NCBI RefSeq assembly: GCF_946886105.1
Contig: NZ_CAMPHV010000057.1
Location: 1 to 26,619 of the forward strand
DNA length: 26,619 bases
Direction: 5' to 3'
DNA from: an uncultured Pseudomonas sp.
GTDB taxonomy: Bacteria > Pseudomonadota > Gammaproteobacteria > Pseudomonadales > Pseudomonadaceae
Under the pieces are notes generated by a model. It worked only from the letters and a program-made list of their open reading frames with translations. It had not been told where the DNA came from and ran no database searches. Numbering within the stretch: position 1 is the stretch's first letter; every line of letters starts with the position of its first letter. Position numbers and translations under genes: made by a program. This document shows positions 7,570-15,279 of the stretch, piece by piece.

Positions 7570-9634
7570 GGCGTGGTTCCTCGCGGCTCTGGCGGGTTTG
7601 CCGCAGCCGTTTGAGGCGCCGGGCGGCGGCTGGCGTGTCGAGCATGCTGTCCACCGGCAGCGCCCAGCGCCGTCGCCAATTGGGGTGTTTGTCGCCGGGG
7701 CCGGGCAGGTTGGCTTGTTCCTCCTGGCCCAGGGCGTCTTCCAGGGGCAGCAGCACCAAGGGCGCCGGGGTGCTGGCGATAAAGCCGATGCAGGCGTCGA
7801 GTTGCAGCCGCGGGTCGTGCTCGCCACCTGGCAGTTGCCCGCTGGCGCACAGCGCCTCGTGCAGCGCGGCTTTGTCGCGCTCGCGTTGTTGCCGGTCGAT
7901 CCGGCTCTGTTCGCCGCTCTCATGACCCGCGGCTTGTCGCCATTGGATATCGCGCCCGCTCAACCAGCCGCACATGCTCGGCAAATCATGGGTGGTAGTG
8001 GTGGCCAGCGCATCGTCGGGCCAGTCCTCGGGGGCGATGAAGCGCCCGTCGCGCTGCTCGAATTGCAGCACCCGCATGCCGAGGATATGGCGCTGCGCCA
8101 AGTCTTCGCGCAGACCCTCGGGCACCGTGCCGAGATCCTCTCCGACGATCAGTGCGCGGCTGCGCCAGGATTCCAGGCAGATCAGGCGTAGCAGCTCGGT
8201 GAACGGGTAGTTGAGGTAGGCCCCCGCGCGCGAGTCGCTGCCGCGGGGAAATACCCAGAGGCGCTTGAGCCCCATGATGTGATCGATGCGCAAACCGCCG
8301 GCATGGGCGAGGTTGGCCTGCAGCATCTCGATAAAGGCGCGGTAGCCGTTGCGCTGCAAACCCTCGGGGGAAAAGGCCGAAAGGCCCCAATCCTGCCCGG
8401 AGCGGTTGAGGATATCGGGCGGCGCGCCGATGTTGAGGGTATGCAGGAATTCGTCCTGACGCGCCCAGGCTTGGCTGCCTGCACCGTCCGCGCCCACCGC
8501 GAGGTCGGCGATCAGGCCGATCTTCATCCCGGCCGCGTAGGCGGTGTTTTGCGCGCGGGCCAGGCAGCGGCCGATCAACCATTGGCAGAAAGCGTGGTAG
8601 TCGACTTCGCTGCGGCGTTGCACGGCGAAGTCCTGCACCGCCGCGTGTGCGGGGTTGCGGTACTGCTCGGGCCAGTTGCGCCAGTCGCCGGGATGGCCGT
8701 TGGCGAGCATGTGCGCATGCAGCGCCTCGAAGCGGCAGTGCTGTTGCAGCACCTCGCCGCCTTCGCGGCGGAAGCGCTGGAAGTCCTCGGTCAGCTGCGG
8801 CGTGCTGTCGCCGAATTGCGCATACAAGGCACGCAGCAGCGCTTGCCTGGCGCTGGCCACCGCCGGCCAATCGATCAACGACAGCCCTTCGAGCCGCCCC
8901 CATTCGTGCTCCAGGGCACAGGCCTTGAGCGCGACGCCGACGGCCTGCTCGCCGAGGATCGACGCGGGCGCGGCATAGAGCACGTTGAACAGCAGGCGGC
9001 TGGAGGGCGAGTAGGGGCTGTAGATGTCCCGGTTGGCGGCGAACATCGCATGGGTGGGGCTGATGGCCAGGGCGTCGGCGCCCTGTTGCGCGGCGCTGCG
9101 CGCGAGGATTTCCAGCGCCTTGCTGTCGCCGAGGCCACCGTCGCCCGGGCGCCTCAGCGAATACAGCTGCGCGGTCAGGCCCCAGGTGTAACGGCGCCCG
9201 GTAAGTTCTGCCACGCTCTGACAGGTCGGCGGCGCCACGGCCAGGCTCAGTTGTTGACCGCCGATCAGCAGCTTGTGATAGCCGCAGCGTTCGATTGGCG
9301 GCAGCCGGGCGGCATGATCGAGACGGCCGTCGATGCGTTCGCCGCCTTCACAGATCAACAGAAAAGGCGTATCGGGCTGAAAATGCCGGCTGAGGATAAG
9401 CGTCTGCTCGCGCTCCAAGGTGAGCAGCGCCGGCAAGGGGGCATGGCGCTGTCGTTCCTCGATCAGGTCGAGGCTTTCGGCGATCTGGCGGATGCTGCCG
9501 GCGCGGTGGCCGAGAGCCTCGAGCAAAGCGCGTTGGGCGGGCACGGCGACATGCTGGGCGCGGCCGTCCGCGTCGGTCCAGTCGATGTTCAGGCCGGCGG
9601 CGCGGGCCAGCTTGGCCAGTGCGGCGTCGCTCAC
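7562..9634 (-). CDS. malQ: 4-alpha-glucanotransferase MalQ (amylomaltase)
   Basis: A 690-residue GH77 enzyme that transfers maltooligosyl units between alpha-1,4-glucans (disproportionation) and releases glucose. Seen: an N-terminal extension of about 140 residues as in other proteobacterial MalQ proteins; the core from YTWGLTAQLYSLR (149 onward); the nucleophile Asp451 in GLRIDHIMGL; the acid/base Glu499 in IVGEDLGTVP; and the stabiliser Asp550 in TTTHDLPSMCGW. The start is GTG at 9634, overlapping the treZ stop as GTGA, with GGAGG inside the treZ end. Its 3' end overlaps treY by 8 nt. In the operon it would recycle short maltodextrins left by TreY/TreZ into longer chains. Confidence 0.97.
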   Translation of the reverse strand: MSDAALAKLARAAGLNIDWTDADGRAQHVAVPAQRALLEALGHRAGSIRQIAESLDLIEERQRHAPLPALLTLEREQTLILSRHFQPDTPFLLICEGGERIDGRLDHAARLPPIERCGYHKLLIGGQQLSLAVAPPTCQSVAELTGRRYTWGLTAQLYSLRRPGDGGLGDSKALEILARSAAQQGADALAISPTHAMFAANRDIYSPYSPSSRLLFNVLYAAPASILGEQAVGVALKACALEHEWGRLEGLSLIDWPAVASARQALLRALYAQFGDSTPQLTEDFQRFRREGGEVLQQHCRFEALHAHMLANGHPGDWRNWPEQYRNPAHAAVQDFAVQRRSEVDYHAFCQWLIGRCLARAQNTAYAAGMKIGLIADLAVGADGAGSQAWARQDEFLHTLNIGAPPDILNRSGQDWGLSAFSPEGLQRNGYRAFIEMLQANLAHAGGLRIDHIMGLKRLWVFPRGSDSRAGAYLNYPFTELLRLICLESWRSRALIVGEDLGTVPEGLREDLAQRHILGMRVLQFEQRDGRFIAPEDWPDDALATTTTHDLPSMCGWLSGRDIQWRQAAGHESGEQSRIDRQQRERDKAALHEALCASGQLPGGEHDPRLQLDACIGFIASTPAPLVLLPLEDALGQEEQANLPGPGDKHPNWRRRWALPVDSMLDTPAAARRLKRLRQTRQSREEPRHD

Positions 9635-11400
9635 GGCCGGGCCTCCAGGCTTACGGCGATGCTGCGCGGCGCCAGCGTGCCCTGGGCGAAGTGGCCGAGG
9701 TCCAGGCCGTGACTGAACAGCAGCTGCACGCCCGGCGCGAGCGCCTCGCCGTGCACCGTGCTATCGCTGAGGTTGAGGTCGATACGCAGCAGGCTGCCGT
9801 CGCCCAGGCGCCAGATGGCGGCGAGCGCGCCATCGGCGAACAGGCTCAAACGTTCCGAGTGCGCACCGGGTAGGCGCGCCACCAGGTGTTCGCGGCGCAG
9901 CTTCAGCAGCGCCTGATAATAGTCGCGCCAGGTCTGCTGGGCGGGGTCCTGTTGCGGCGCGAACAGCGGTTGGGAATCGGTGAAGCTGCTCAGCGCGTTG
10001 GGGTCGGGGATTCGCGCGCGCTGCGCCGGGTCGGCGAACTCGGCGAATTCGCTGAACTCGTTACGTCGTCCCTCGCGCACCGCGCTGGCCAGCGGGTCGC
10101 GGTAATCGGTGAAGTACAGGAACGGCTGTCTGGCGCCCCAGTCCTCGCCCATGAACAGCAATGGCACCATCGGGCACAGCAGCAGCAAGGCGATCGCGGC
10201 CTTGAGCGCATCCTCGTCGACGAGCTCGATCAAGCGCTCGCCGAACGCGCGGTTGCCGACCTGGTCGTGGTTTTGCAAAAACAGCACGAAAGCGGTCGGC
10301 GGCAGGTGCGCGCTGGTTTCGCCGCGTGCCTGGCCATGGCGGTTGAGCTGGCCCTGGTAGACGAAGCCCTCCGCCAGGCAGCGTCGCAGCTTGTGCGTGG
10401 GATCTTCGGCGAAGTCCGCGTAATAACCTTGGCGTTCGCCGGTGAGCAGCACATGCAGGACATTGTGCCAGTCGTCGTTCCATTGCGCGACGTAGCCCTT
10501 TTCCAACAGGTCCGCGGTGTTGTCCTCGTTTTCCAGGATCAGGTGCACCTGGCGATTGGCGCCGACCGCACGGTGCACGCGCTCGGCCAGCTCGACGAGA
10601 AAGTCCTGTTCGGGGATGGCATGTACCGCATCGAGGCGCAGGCCGTCGACGCGGTAGTCGAGCACCCACATCAGGGCGTTTTCACAGAAGAAGTCCCGTA
10701 CCTGCGGGCGCTGGAAATCGATCGAGGCGCCCCAGGGCGTCTGCCCCTCCGCATGGAAGAAGGCCAGGGCGTAATGGCCCAGATAGTTGCCCTCGGGGCC
10801 GAAGTGGTTGTAGACCACATCGACCAGCACCATCAGGCCCAGGCTGTGCGCCTTGTCGATCAGGCGTTTCAGCTGTGCGGGCGTGCCATAGACGCTGGAT
10901 GGGGCGAACGGCAGCACGCCGTCGTAGCCCCAGTTGCGTCGCCCGGGAAACTCGCCCAGGGGCATCAGTTCTATGGCGGTAACGCCGAGCTCGACCAGCG
11001 TCGGCAAGAACGCCTCGACACCGCTGAAGCCTCCGAACAGGCCCACATGCAGCTCGTAAATCACCGCCTCGTGCCAGGGCCGTCCGCGCCAATCCGCCGT
11101 TTGCCAGCGGTAGGCATTGTGGTCGACCAGTTGGCTCGGCCCATACACACCCTCGATTTGCGCCCGCGAGGCGGGGTCCGGCACCAACAGGCTTTGATCG
11201 ATCAGAAAGCGGTAGGTCGCACCCGTGGCACATTCCAGGCGCGCACTGAACCAGCCGTCCTCTTCGGCATGCATCGCATGGGGCAGGCCATCGCTGAAGA
11301 CCACCGCGACTTGCGCAGCATTCGGCGCCCAGAGGGAAAACCGTGCAGTTCGTTCGTTCTCGCGCAAGGCACCGTGCTTGTACTCGACCGGCGTAATCAA
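9631..11400 (-). CDS. treZ: Maltooligosyl trehalose trehalohydrolase TreZ
   Basis: A 589-residue GH13 enzyme that cleaves trehalose from maltooligosyl trehalose. Seen: an N-terminal E-set/CBM48-like domain (about 15-95); DVVYNHFGPEGN at 194-205; the nucleophile Asp257 in VDGLRLDAVH; the acid/base Glu290 in LILENEDN; and the stabiliser Asp379 in LQNHDQVGNR. The frame stays open far upstream inside glgA, but homology starts at residue 2. The likely start is a TTG at 11400, overlapping the glgA stop as TTGA, with GGAGG about 8 nt upstream; no ATG or GTG lies nearby. The weak start plus overlap suggests that expression depends on glgA translation. Length is typical for TreZ. Confidence 0.95.
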   Translation of the reverse strand: MITPVEYKHGALRENERTARFSLWAPNAAQVAVVFSDGLPHAMHAEEDGWFSARLECATGATYRFLIDQSLLVPDPASRAQIEGVYGPSQLVDHNAYRWQTADWRGRPWHEAVIYELHVGLFGGFSGVEAFLPTLVELGVTAIELMPLGEFPGRRNWGYDGVLPFAPSSVYGTPAQLKRLIDKAHSLGLMVLVDVVYNHFGPEGNYLGHYALAFFHAEGQTPWGASIDFQRPQVRDFFCENALMWVLDYRVDGLRLDAVHAIPEQDFLVELAERVHRAVGANRQVHLILENEDNTADLLEKGYVAQWNDDWHNVLHVLLTGERQGYYADFAEDPTHKLRRCLAEGFVYQGQLNRHGQARGETSAHLPPTAFVLFLQNHDQVGNRAFGERLIELVDEDALKAAIALLLLCPMVPLLFMGEDWGARQPFLYFTDYRDPLASAVREGRRNEFSEFAEFADPAQRARIPDPNALSSFTDSQPLFAPQQDPAQQTWRDYYQALLKLRREHLVARLPGAHSERLSLFADGALAAIWRLGDGSLLRIDLNLSDSTVHGEALAPGVQLLFSHGLDLGHFAQGTLAPRSIAVSLEARP

Positions 11401-12953
11401 ATTACCCCCTCCGCCAGTGCCTTCGCGGCGCCGGCGTGCGCGTGCGGCAATACCAGTTTGCGGTAGAGCTGGTCGTACGGCTGCGCGGCTTGACGCCAAT
11501 AAAGTGGCGTGGCCATTGCCTGGCAGCGCATGGCATTGAGCAGCTCGGGATGTTGGAACACCTGCAGCGCGCGTCGAATGGCCTGCAGATAACTGGGCCG
11601 GCTGGCTTCGTCGAAGAGAAAGCCGTTTACCCCATCTTCGATGGTGTCGGCCAGGCCGCCGGTGCGGCGGGCAATCGGCAGGGAAGCAAAACGTTGCGCG
11701 TACATCTGGCTGAGGCCGCATGGCTCGAAGCGCGAGGGCATCAACAAGAAATCGCTGGCGGCGAATATGCGCCGCGCATCGGTTTCGTTGAAGCCGATAT
11801 GCACGCCTATGCGACCGGGGTGACGCAGGGCCAGGCCGCTCATGGTGGCTTCCAGTTCGGGTTCGCCACGGCCGATGACGGCGAGCCGGCCGCCCGCTTC
11901 GACGATGGTTTCGGCGACCGCCAGGGTGAGGTCGATGCCTTTCTGTTCGACCAGGCGCGAGACCACCGCGAACAGCGGGCCGGGATCGCAATCCAGGCCG
12001 AACAGCCGTTCCACATAGGCGGCGTTGGCCCGCTTGCCTTGCCAGTGCTGAGCGCTGAAACCTTCGATCAGATGCGGATCGCTGGCGGGGTTCCAGCTGT
12101 CGTCGATGCCGTTGGCGATCCCGCTCAAGCGGCCCTCGTTGACCATGCACCTGAGCAGCCCATCGAGCCCACAGCCGAAATCGGCGGTGGTGATCTCGCG
12201 GGCATAGGTCTGGCTGACCGTGGTGATATGGCTGGCGTAGGCGATGCCGGCTTTCATAAACGACAGCTTGCCGTAGAACTCCATATTGGCCCGGGCGCCG
12301 CTCATGGCCTCTTCGGGCAGGCCCAGTTCCGGCGAGCGCCGCGCATCGCACAAACCTTGATAGGCGAGGTTGTGAATGGTGAATACGCTCGGTGTGCGCA
12401 GCCCGCGCCAGGCCATATATGCGGGGGCCAAGCCACTGGGCCAATCGTTGGCGTGTACCAGCTCCGGGCGCCATTGCATACCGGCGTTGCCGGCGGCGAT
12501 CTCAGCAGCCGCCAAGCCCAGCCGGGCGAAACGGATAGGGTTGTCGGGCCAGTCGCGGTTCTCGGTGTCGGTATAAGGCGAGCCATCGCGCTCATAGAGC
12601 GCGGGGCAAAGAATCACATAGACGATCAAACCGTCGCTGAGATCCATACGGCCGATACGGCAGGCGGGCAGGGCGGCATGGCCGGCGATGCGGCCGATTA
12701 TGCGAACGCGGTTATCGCTGGCCAGCACCTGCGGGTAACCGGGGATCAGTACGCGAATATCGTGGTGCGCCGAAAGCGCTCTCGGCAGGGCCGCGGATAC
12801 ATCGCCGAGCCCGCCGATCTTCACTAGGTCGGCGAACTCGGAGGTCACATAAAGGATTTTTTTCTTGTTGCTATTGATGTGTTCTAAGAGCTGCGGTCTA
12901 GCTGTTAGAAAGTCCAGATCGTCTAATTGAGCCGGAGCTCCAAGATTTCCCAT
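11397..12953 (-). CDS. glgA: Glycogen synthase GlgA (GT5)
   Basis: A 518-residue GT5 glucosyltransferase that extends alpha-1,4-glucan from an activated glucose (ADP-glucose, or serving maltosyl pathways). Seen: the KxGGL substrate loop at 45-49 (VKIGGLGDV); HANDWPSGL at 167-175; SRLVEQKGID near 332-341; Glu410 in SRFEPCGLSQMYAQ; and TGGLADT (431-437) of the C-terminal Rossmann domain. About 30 residues precede the usual GlgA start (KKILYVTSEF); an extended N-terminus is seen in other pseudomonads. The start is ATG at 12953 with GGAGG 5 nt upstream. It is the first gene of the minus-strand operon, so the operon promoter should lie in 12954-13234. I could not identify a convincing -35/-10 there. 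Confidence 0.96.
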   Translation of the reverse strand: MGNLGAPAQLDDLDFLTARPQLLEHINSNKKKILYVTSEFADLVKIGGLGDVSAALPRALSAHHDIRVLIPGYPQVLASDNRVRIIGRIAGHAALPACRIGRMDLSDGLIVYVILCPALYERDGSPYTDTENRDWPDNPIRFARLGLAAAEIAAGNAGMQWRPELVHANDWPSGLAPAYMAWRGLRTPSVFTIHNLAYQGLCDARRSPELGLPEEAMSGARANMEFYGKLSFMKAGIAYASHITTVSQTYAREITTADFGCGLDGLLRCMVNEGRLSGIANGIDDSWNPASDPHLIEGFSAQHWQGKRANAAYVERLFGLDCDPGPLFAVVSRLVEQKGIDLTLAVAETIVEAGGRLAVIGRGEPELEATMSGLALRHPGRIGVHIGFNETDARRIFAASDFLLMPSRFEPCGLSQMYAQRFASLPIARRTGGLADTIEDGVNGFLFDEASRPSYLQAIRRALQVFQHPELLNAMRCQAMATPLYWRQAAQPYDQLYRKLVLPHAHAGAAKALAEGVI

Positions 12954-13234
12954 ACCATCCTCCGGTGATGCTTCCTGGCAGGGCAAGGCAACCCCGCACA
13001 CTCAATGGCAAGCCGTTAAGCGACTCCGTGGTTTGCGAGCTGATGTACAAGCTGGCGTTTTATTGAAGCCTCCGAGGAATCCAGACCGACCGTGGATTTA
13101 GAAAGTTTCACCTTTTTTATTAACTGACGGCGCCGCTAACAGCACTGCAAAAACCTCTGAACCTCGGGCGTTGCAGCCTTTCCAACTCCCCGTGATCAAT
13201 GCTCCGGCAGCAGGCGAAAAACAGGAGTGGCGGA
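12954..13234. other. Divergent intergenic region glgA / CinA-like gene
   Basis: This 281-bp gap separates two divergent genes and must hold the promoter for the trehalose/glycogen operon and that for the CinA-like gene. It includes an AT-rich stretch (about 13097-13125). I see no clear sigma70, sigma54 or AlgU-type element, no long palindrome and no small gene. Confidence 0.5.
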
Positions 13235-13720
13235 ATGCGCGGTATCGAGCAGGCGGTCGATTTTCTAAAGCGAAACAATTTGGTTTTGACCACCGCGGAG
13301 TCGGCTACCGCGGGGCTGATCGCCGCGATGGTCGCGGATGTCCCAGGCTGCGCCGAGGCGTTCGATAGCGGCTTCGTGGCCTATTCGGTGGCGGCGAAAA
13401 AGTCCCAATTGGGCGTTAACCCGCAAACCATCGAAACCTTCGGTTTGACCAGCGAAGAAGTAGCCCGCGAAATGGCCCGGGGCGCACTGGCGCGCAGTGT
13501 TGCGACTATCGCCCTGGCCAATACCGGTATGGCGGCGGCGGACGACGAGTTGGATGGCGTTATGTGTTTTGCCTGCGCGATGGACGTTCGCGGGCATATA
13601 GAAGTGATCAGTGAAACCATCAAGTTCGAAGGCGAGCGCAACAAGGTCAGGATCGCTGCCGCGCGCCATGCCTTGTTGCACTTGCCCGAATACTACGAGC
13701 GTCTCAAAGGCTCTGAATAG
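13235..13720 (+). CDS. CinA C-terminal-like (PncC-like) protein
   Basis: A 161-residue single-domain protein of the CinA C-terminal family. Its best known member, PncC, deamidates nicotinamide mononucleotide in the pyridine nucleotide cycle. Seen: AESATAGLIAAMVADVPG (21-38), aligned with the family AESCTGG loop; GFVAYSVAAK (46-55), aligned with the YSNEAK region; and the C-terminal helix. The Ser of AES (23) and the following Lys (55/56) are kept. However, CTGG has become ATAG, and the glycine-rich IAGP loop has become TGMAAADD. The start is ATG at 13235 with AGGAG 7 nt upstream. It is transcribed away from glgA and convergent with the next gene, 18 nt away. It may be an active deamidase or a diverged paralogue, so no symbol is given. 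Confidence 0.8.
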   Translation: MRGIEQAVDFLKRNNLVLTTAESATAGLIAAMVADVPGCAEAFDSGFVAYSVAAKKSQLGVNPQTIETFGLTSEEVAREMARGALARSVATIALANTGMAAADDELDGVMCFACAMDVRGHIEVISETIKFEGERNKVRIAAARHALLHLPEYYERLKGSE

Positions 13721-13738
13721 AGGCGTTACCGGGTGGAA

Positions 13739-14197
13739 CTAGAAAGACCAGTTGCCTTTGATGATCTCTATGCTCAAGCCGCTTCCCATGCCATGAAAAA
13801 GCTCTTGGGAAAACTCGGTATAGAGCGTGTTTTCGTCTTCATGGCACTGCAGGATCGACAGGCTGATATCCGCGGGGGCGAGAGGTTCGGCGCTGTTCCC
13901 CGCACAATCGTCCGTGCAATTGCGCTGATCGAGCAGCGGCAAGCTCGTTTGCACCTGGCAGGTGGCGTACCCGCGTCCCGCCGAATAAGCCGAACTGAAC
14001 TCGTTACGATGAGGGAAGTATTCGATATCTGCTTTTAATATAGATGCCGTGGTTTGTTTGCTATATAAAGCGATAGCACTGATTAATGTGGCGGTACTTA
14101 CAAATGCGGTAAAGCCACACAGAAGGATACTCGCGCGTTGTTCGCGTTCGGCCCAACTCCATTCGCCGAAAAAATATTTATAGGTGCTAATTTCCAT
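13739..14197 (-). CDS. Hypothetical single-pass membrane protein
   Basis: A 152-residue protein I do not recognise. Seen: a short charged N-terminus (to about residue 22); one hydrophobic segment at about 23-45 (ASILLCGFTAFVSTATLISA) that looks like a membrane anchor; then an extra-membrane domain of about 105 residues with four cysteines near 80-115 that could form disulfides if periplasmic. The start is ATG at 14197, with GGAGAGGA just upstream, which supports a real gene. Its base composition and codon use are clearly more AT-rich than the neighbouring operons, suggesting later arrival. It is convergent with the CinA-like gene and has no functional neighbour that hints at a role. Confidence 0.65.
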   Translation of the reverse strand: MEISTYKYFFGEWSWAEREQRASILLCGFTAFVSTATLISAIALYSKQTTASILKADIEYFPHRNEFSSAYSAGRGYATCQVQTSLPLLDQRNCTDDCAGNSAEPLAPADISLSILQCHEDENTLYTEFSQELFHGMGSGLSIEIIKGNWSF

Positions 14198-14316
14198 ATT
14201 CCTCTCCTGCCATGGAGCAGCTATTCAATGTTGACCGATAGTACTTCGGGGATCTATCGCGATAGCGCTTCGTCCGTAAATCGACCCCTTTCAAGAAAAA
14301 CCACATGGCAGGTGTG

Positions 14317-14640
14317 TCAATTGATTTTATCTGGTGCTCTGTTTGCCCTTAATTGCGAGCCTCTGGTTTCCAATAAAGGCTTCTTCGAATAAGTGGGTAG
14401 TGCATCAGTGCAGCATGGCTGAATAGCCGTATGACATGACAATGCTCCTTTTCCGCTGAACAGATCAAGCCTTATCAAGCGCACGATCTCTTCGAGAGTG
14501 AGACTTCGATCAACTACTCGTTTAAATTCTGCGCCGTTGCGTAGGCTGAAGGCCAGGACCAAGCTACCGTCTGGTCTGCCCGTGCTTGACACCTTGCACT
14601 CGCAAAGGTCGCTCAAGATACTGCCTAAGTCGGTTGTCAT
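14317..14640 (-). CDS. Small protein, possibly DUF3509-like
   Basis: A 107-residue protein. The first 65 or so residues (LGSILSDLCECKV, then GRPDGSLVLAFSLRNG, then RVVDRSLTLEEIVRLIRLDL) resemble from memory the small Pseudomonas DUF3509 family, whose core is a strand-rich segment with an RPDG turn followed by a helix. The last 40 or so residues, after SGKGA, do not fit that family. They are Cys- and Pro-containing and AT-rich, and may be a replaced or read-through tail. The chosen start is ATG at 14640 with GAGG 9 nt upstream; a TTG 14 codons earlier is possible. No signal peptide or membrane segment is seen. The function is unknown. Confidence 0.5.
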   Translation of the reverse strand: MTTDLGSILSDLCECKVSSTGRPDGSLVLAFSLRNGAEFKRVVDRSLTLEEIVRLIRLDLFSGKGALSCHTAIQPCCTDALPTYSKKPLLETRGSQLRANRAPDKIN

Positions 14641-14880
14641 GCTTCCATGCCTCAGGCTGCGTAGGTTAGAAAGTAGCTGCAAAAAGCCAAGACACCAATC
14701 GCTCCGACAAACGGCATGTTTCGCAATTAAAATGCCATCACTTTTTCGCTTTGGTTATATACATATGCCTGCTTCGTACGCTCTCTGCATAGTTGGGCAG
14801 GTAGTGTCGAATTCTATGTAGTCTGACCACCTTTTAATGCATCACTAAAGTTCAGTTGCCGAGATCGGGTATTTCATTAG

Positions 14881-14963
14881 CAGGCCGTTGAAAAACTACC
14901 TACGTTGCCGATACGGCGTTAAAAACAGGCTCGGCGGCCTCGCCTACATTTTTCAACGGCCTG
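14881..14963. repeat. MITE-like element with 15-bp perfect inverted repeats
   Basis: Perfect 15-bp arms CAGGCCGTTGAAAAA (14881-14895) and TTTTTCAACGGCCTG (14949-14963) enclose 53 bp that contain a second, imperfect complementarity (CTACCTACG against CGCCTACA). The element contains no gene. I recall similar GGCCGTTGAAAAA palindromes in other Pseudomonas genomes, which suggests a dispersed, non-autonomous element. It could also act as a bidirectional terminator, since each arm ends in a run of T on one strand. It separates the AT-rich orphan genes from the nnrS promoter. Confidence 0.7.
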
Positions 14964-15085
14964 TTAGCGATATCATTCCCGGCTTATGAGTCAGTTTTAT
15001 GTTGCTCGCCATTCAGCGTTATTGCCCGGCGGGGCGGCCGCTTAGCGGAGCGCCGAAAAGGGCGAGAGGCGGCCCAGGCCGGCAC

Positions 15086-15141
15086 TGTGATTTGGACCAG
15101 GCAGGGTAAAAATTACCCTGATTGGTGGGGTTTAAAAGACC
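15086..15141 (+). promoter_or_regulatory. Three NorR-type binding sites upstream of nnrS
   Basis: Two exact GGT-N7-ACC sites are present, at 15105-15117 (GGT AAAAATT ACC) and 15129-15141 (GGT TTAAAAG ACC). A third, weaker site lies at 15086-15098 (TGT GATTTGG ACC), keeping the GT-N7-AC core. Start-to-start spacings are 19 and 24. GGT-N7-ACC is the known NorR target in Ralstonia, and triple sites are usual for NorR enhancers. The trio lies upstream of a sigma54-like element, as an enhancer should, and mirrors the norR-ytfE region. Confidence 0.75.
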
Positions 15142-15183
15142 CTGCGAGTCCCTGAGTGCTTGATATAGAGGGCGTTTCCAGGT

Positions 15184-15199
15184 TGGCATGAGTTATGGA
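15184..15199 (+). promoter_or_regulatory. Candidate sigma54 (-24/-12) promoter for nnrS
   Basis: TGGCATGAGTTATGGA agrees with TGGCACG-N4-TTGCA in most positions, but the -12 GC reads GG, so it is imperfect. It begins 43 nt after the last NorR site, against 41 nt in the ytfE promoter. A second candidate at 15220-15235 (TGGCAGCGCTTTCGCG) has both the GG and GC at the correct spacing but a weaker -24 box and a different distance. Confidence 0.5.
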
Positions 15200-15279
15200 A
15201 GGGAGGGTTCAAATCCGATTGGCAGCGCTTTCGCGGGCCAATCGCTGAATCCAGCAGGTTGTTGTTCAAGGAGTTCCCC

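Noticed and set aside
4768..7923. TreY with an extra 118-residue N-terminus
   Set aside because: The upstream part overlaps the malQ coding region in another frame and has no homology; ATG 7569 has a ribosome site and matches the family start.
8279..9712. Long plus-strand open frame opposite malQ
   Set aside because: malQ on the minus strand has all GH77 catalytic motifs; the plus frame is a GC-driven shadow. The same holds for other long antisense frames in the trehalose block.
15203..15220. GGTTCAAATCC-like string resembling a tRNA T-arm before nnrS
   Set aside because: No anticodon arm, acceptor stem pairing or CCA-proximal end can be built around it; chance similarity.
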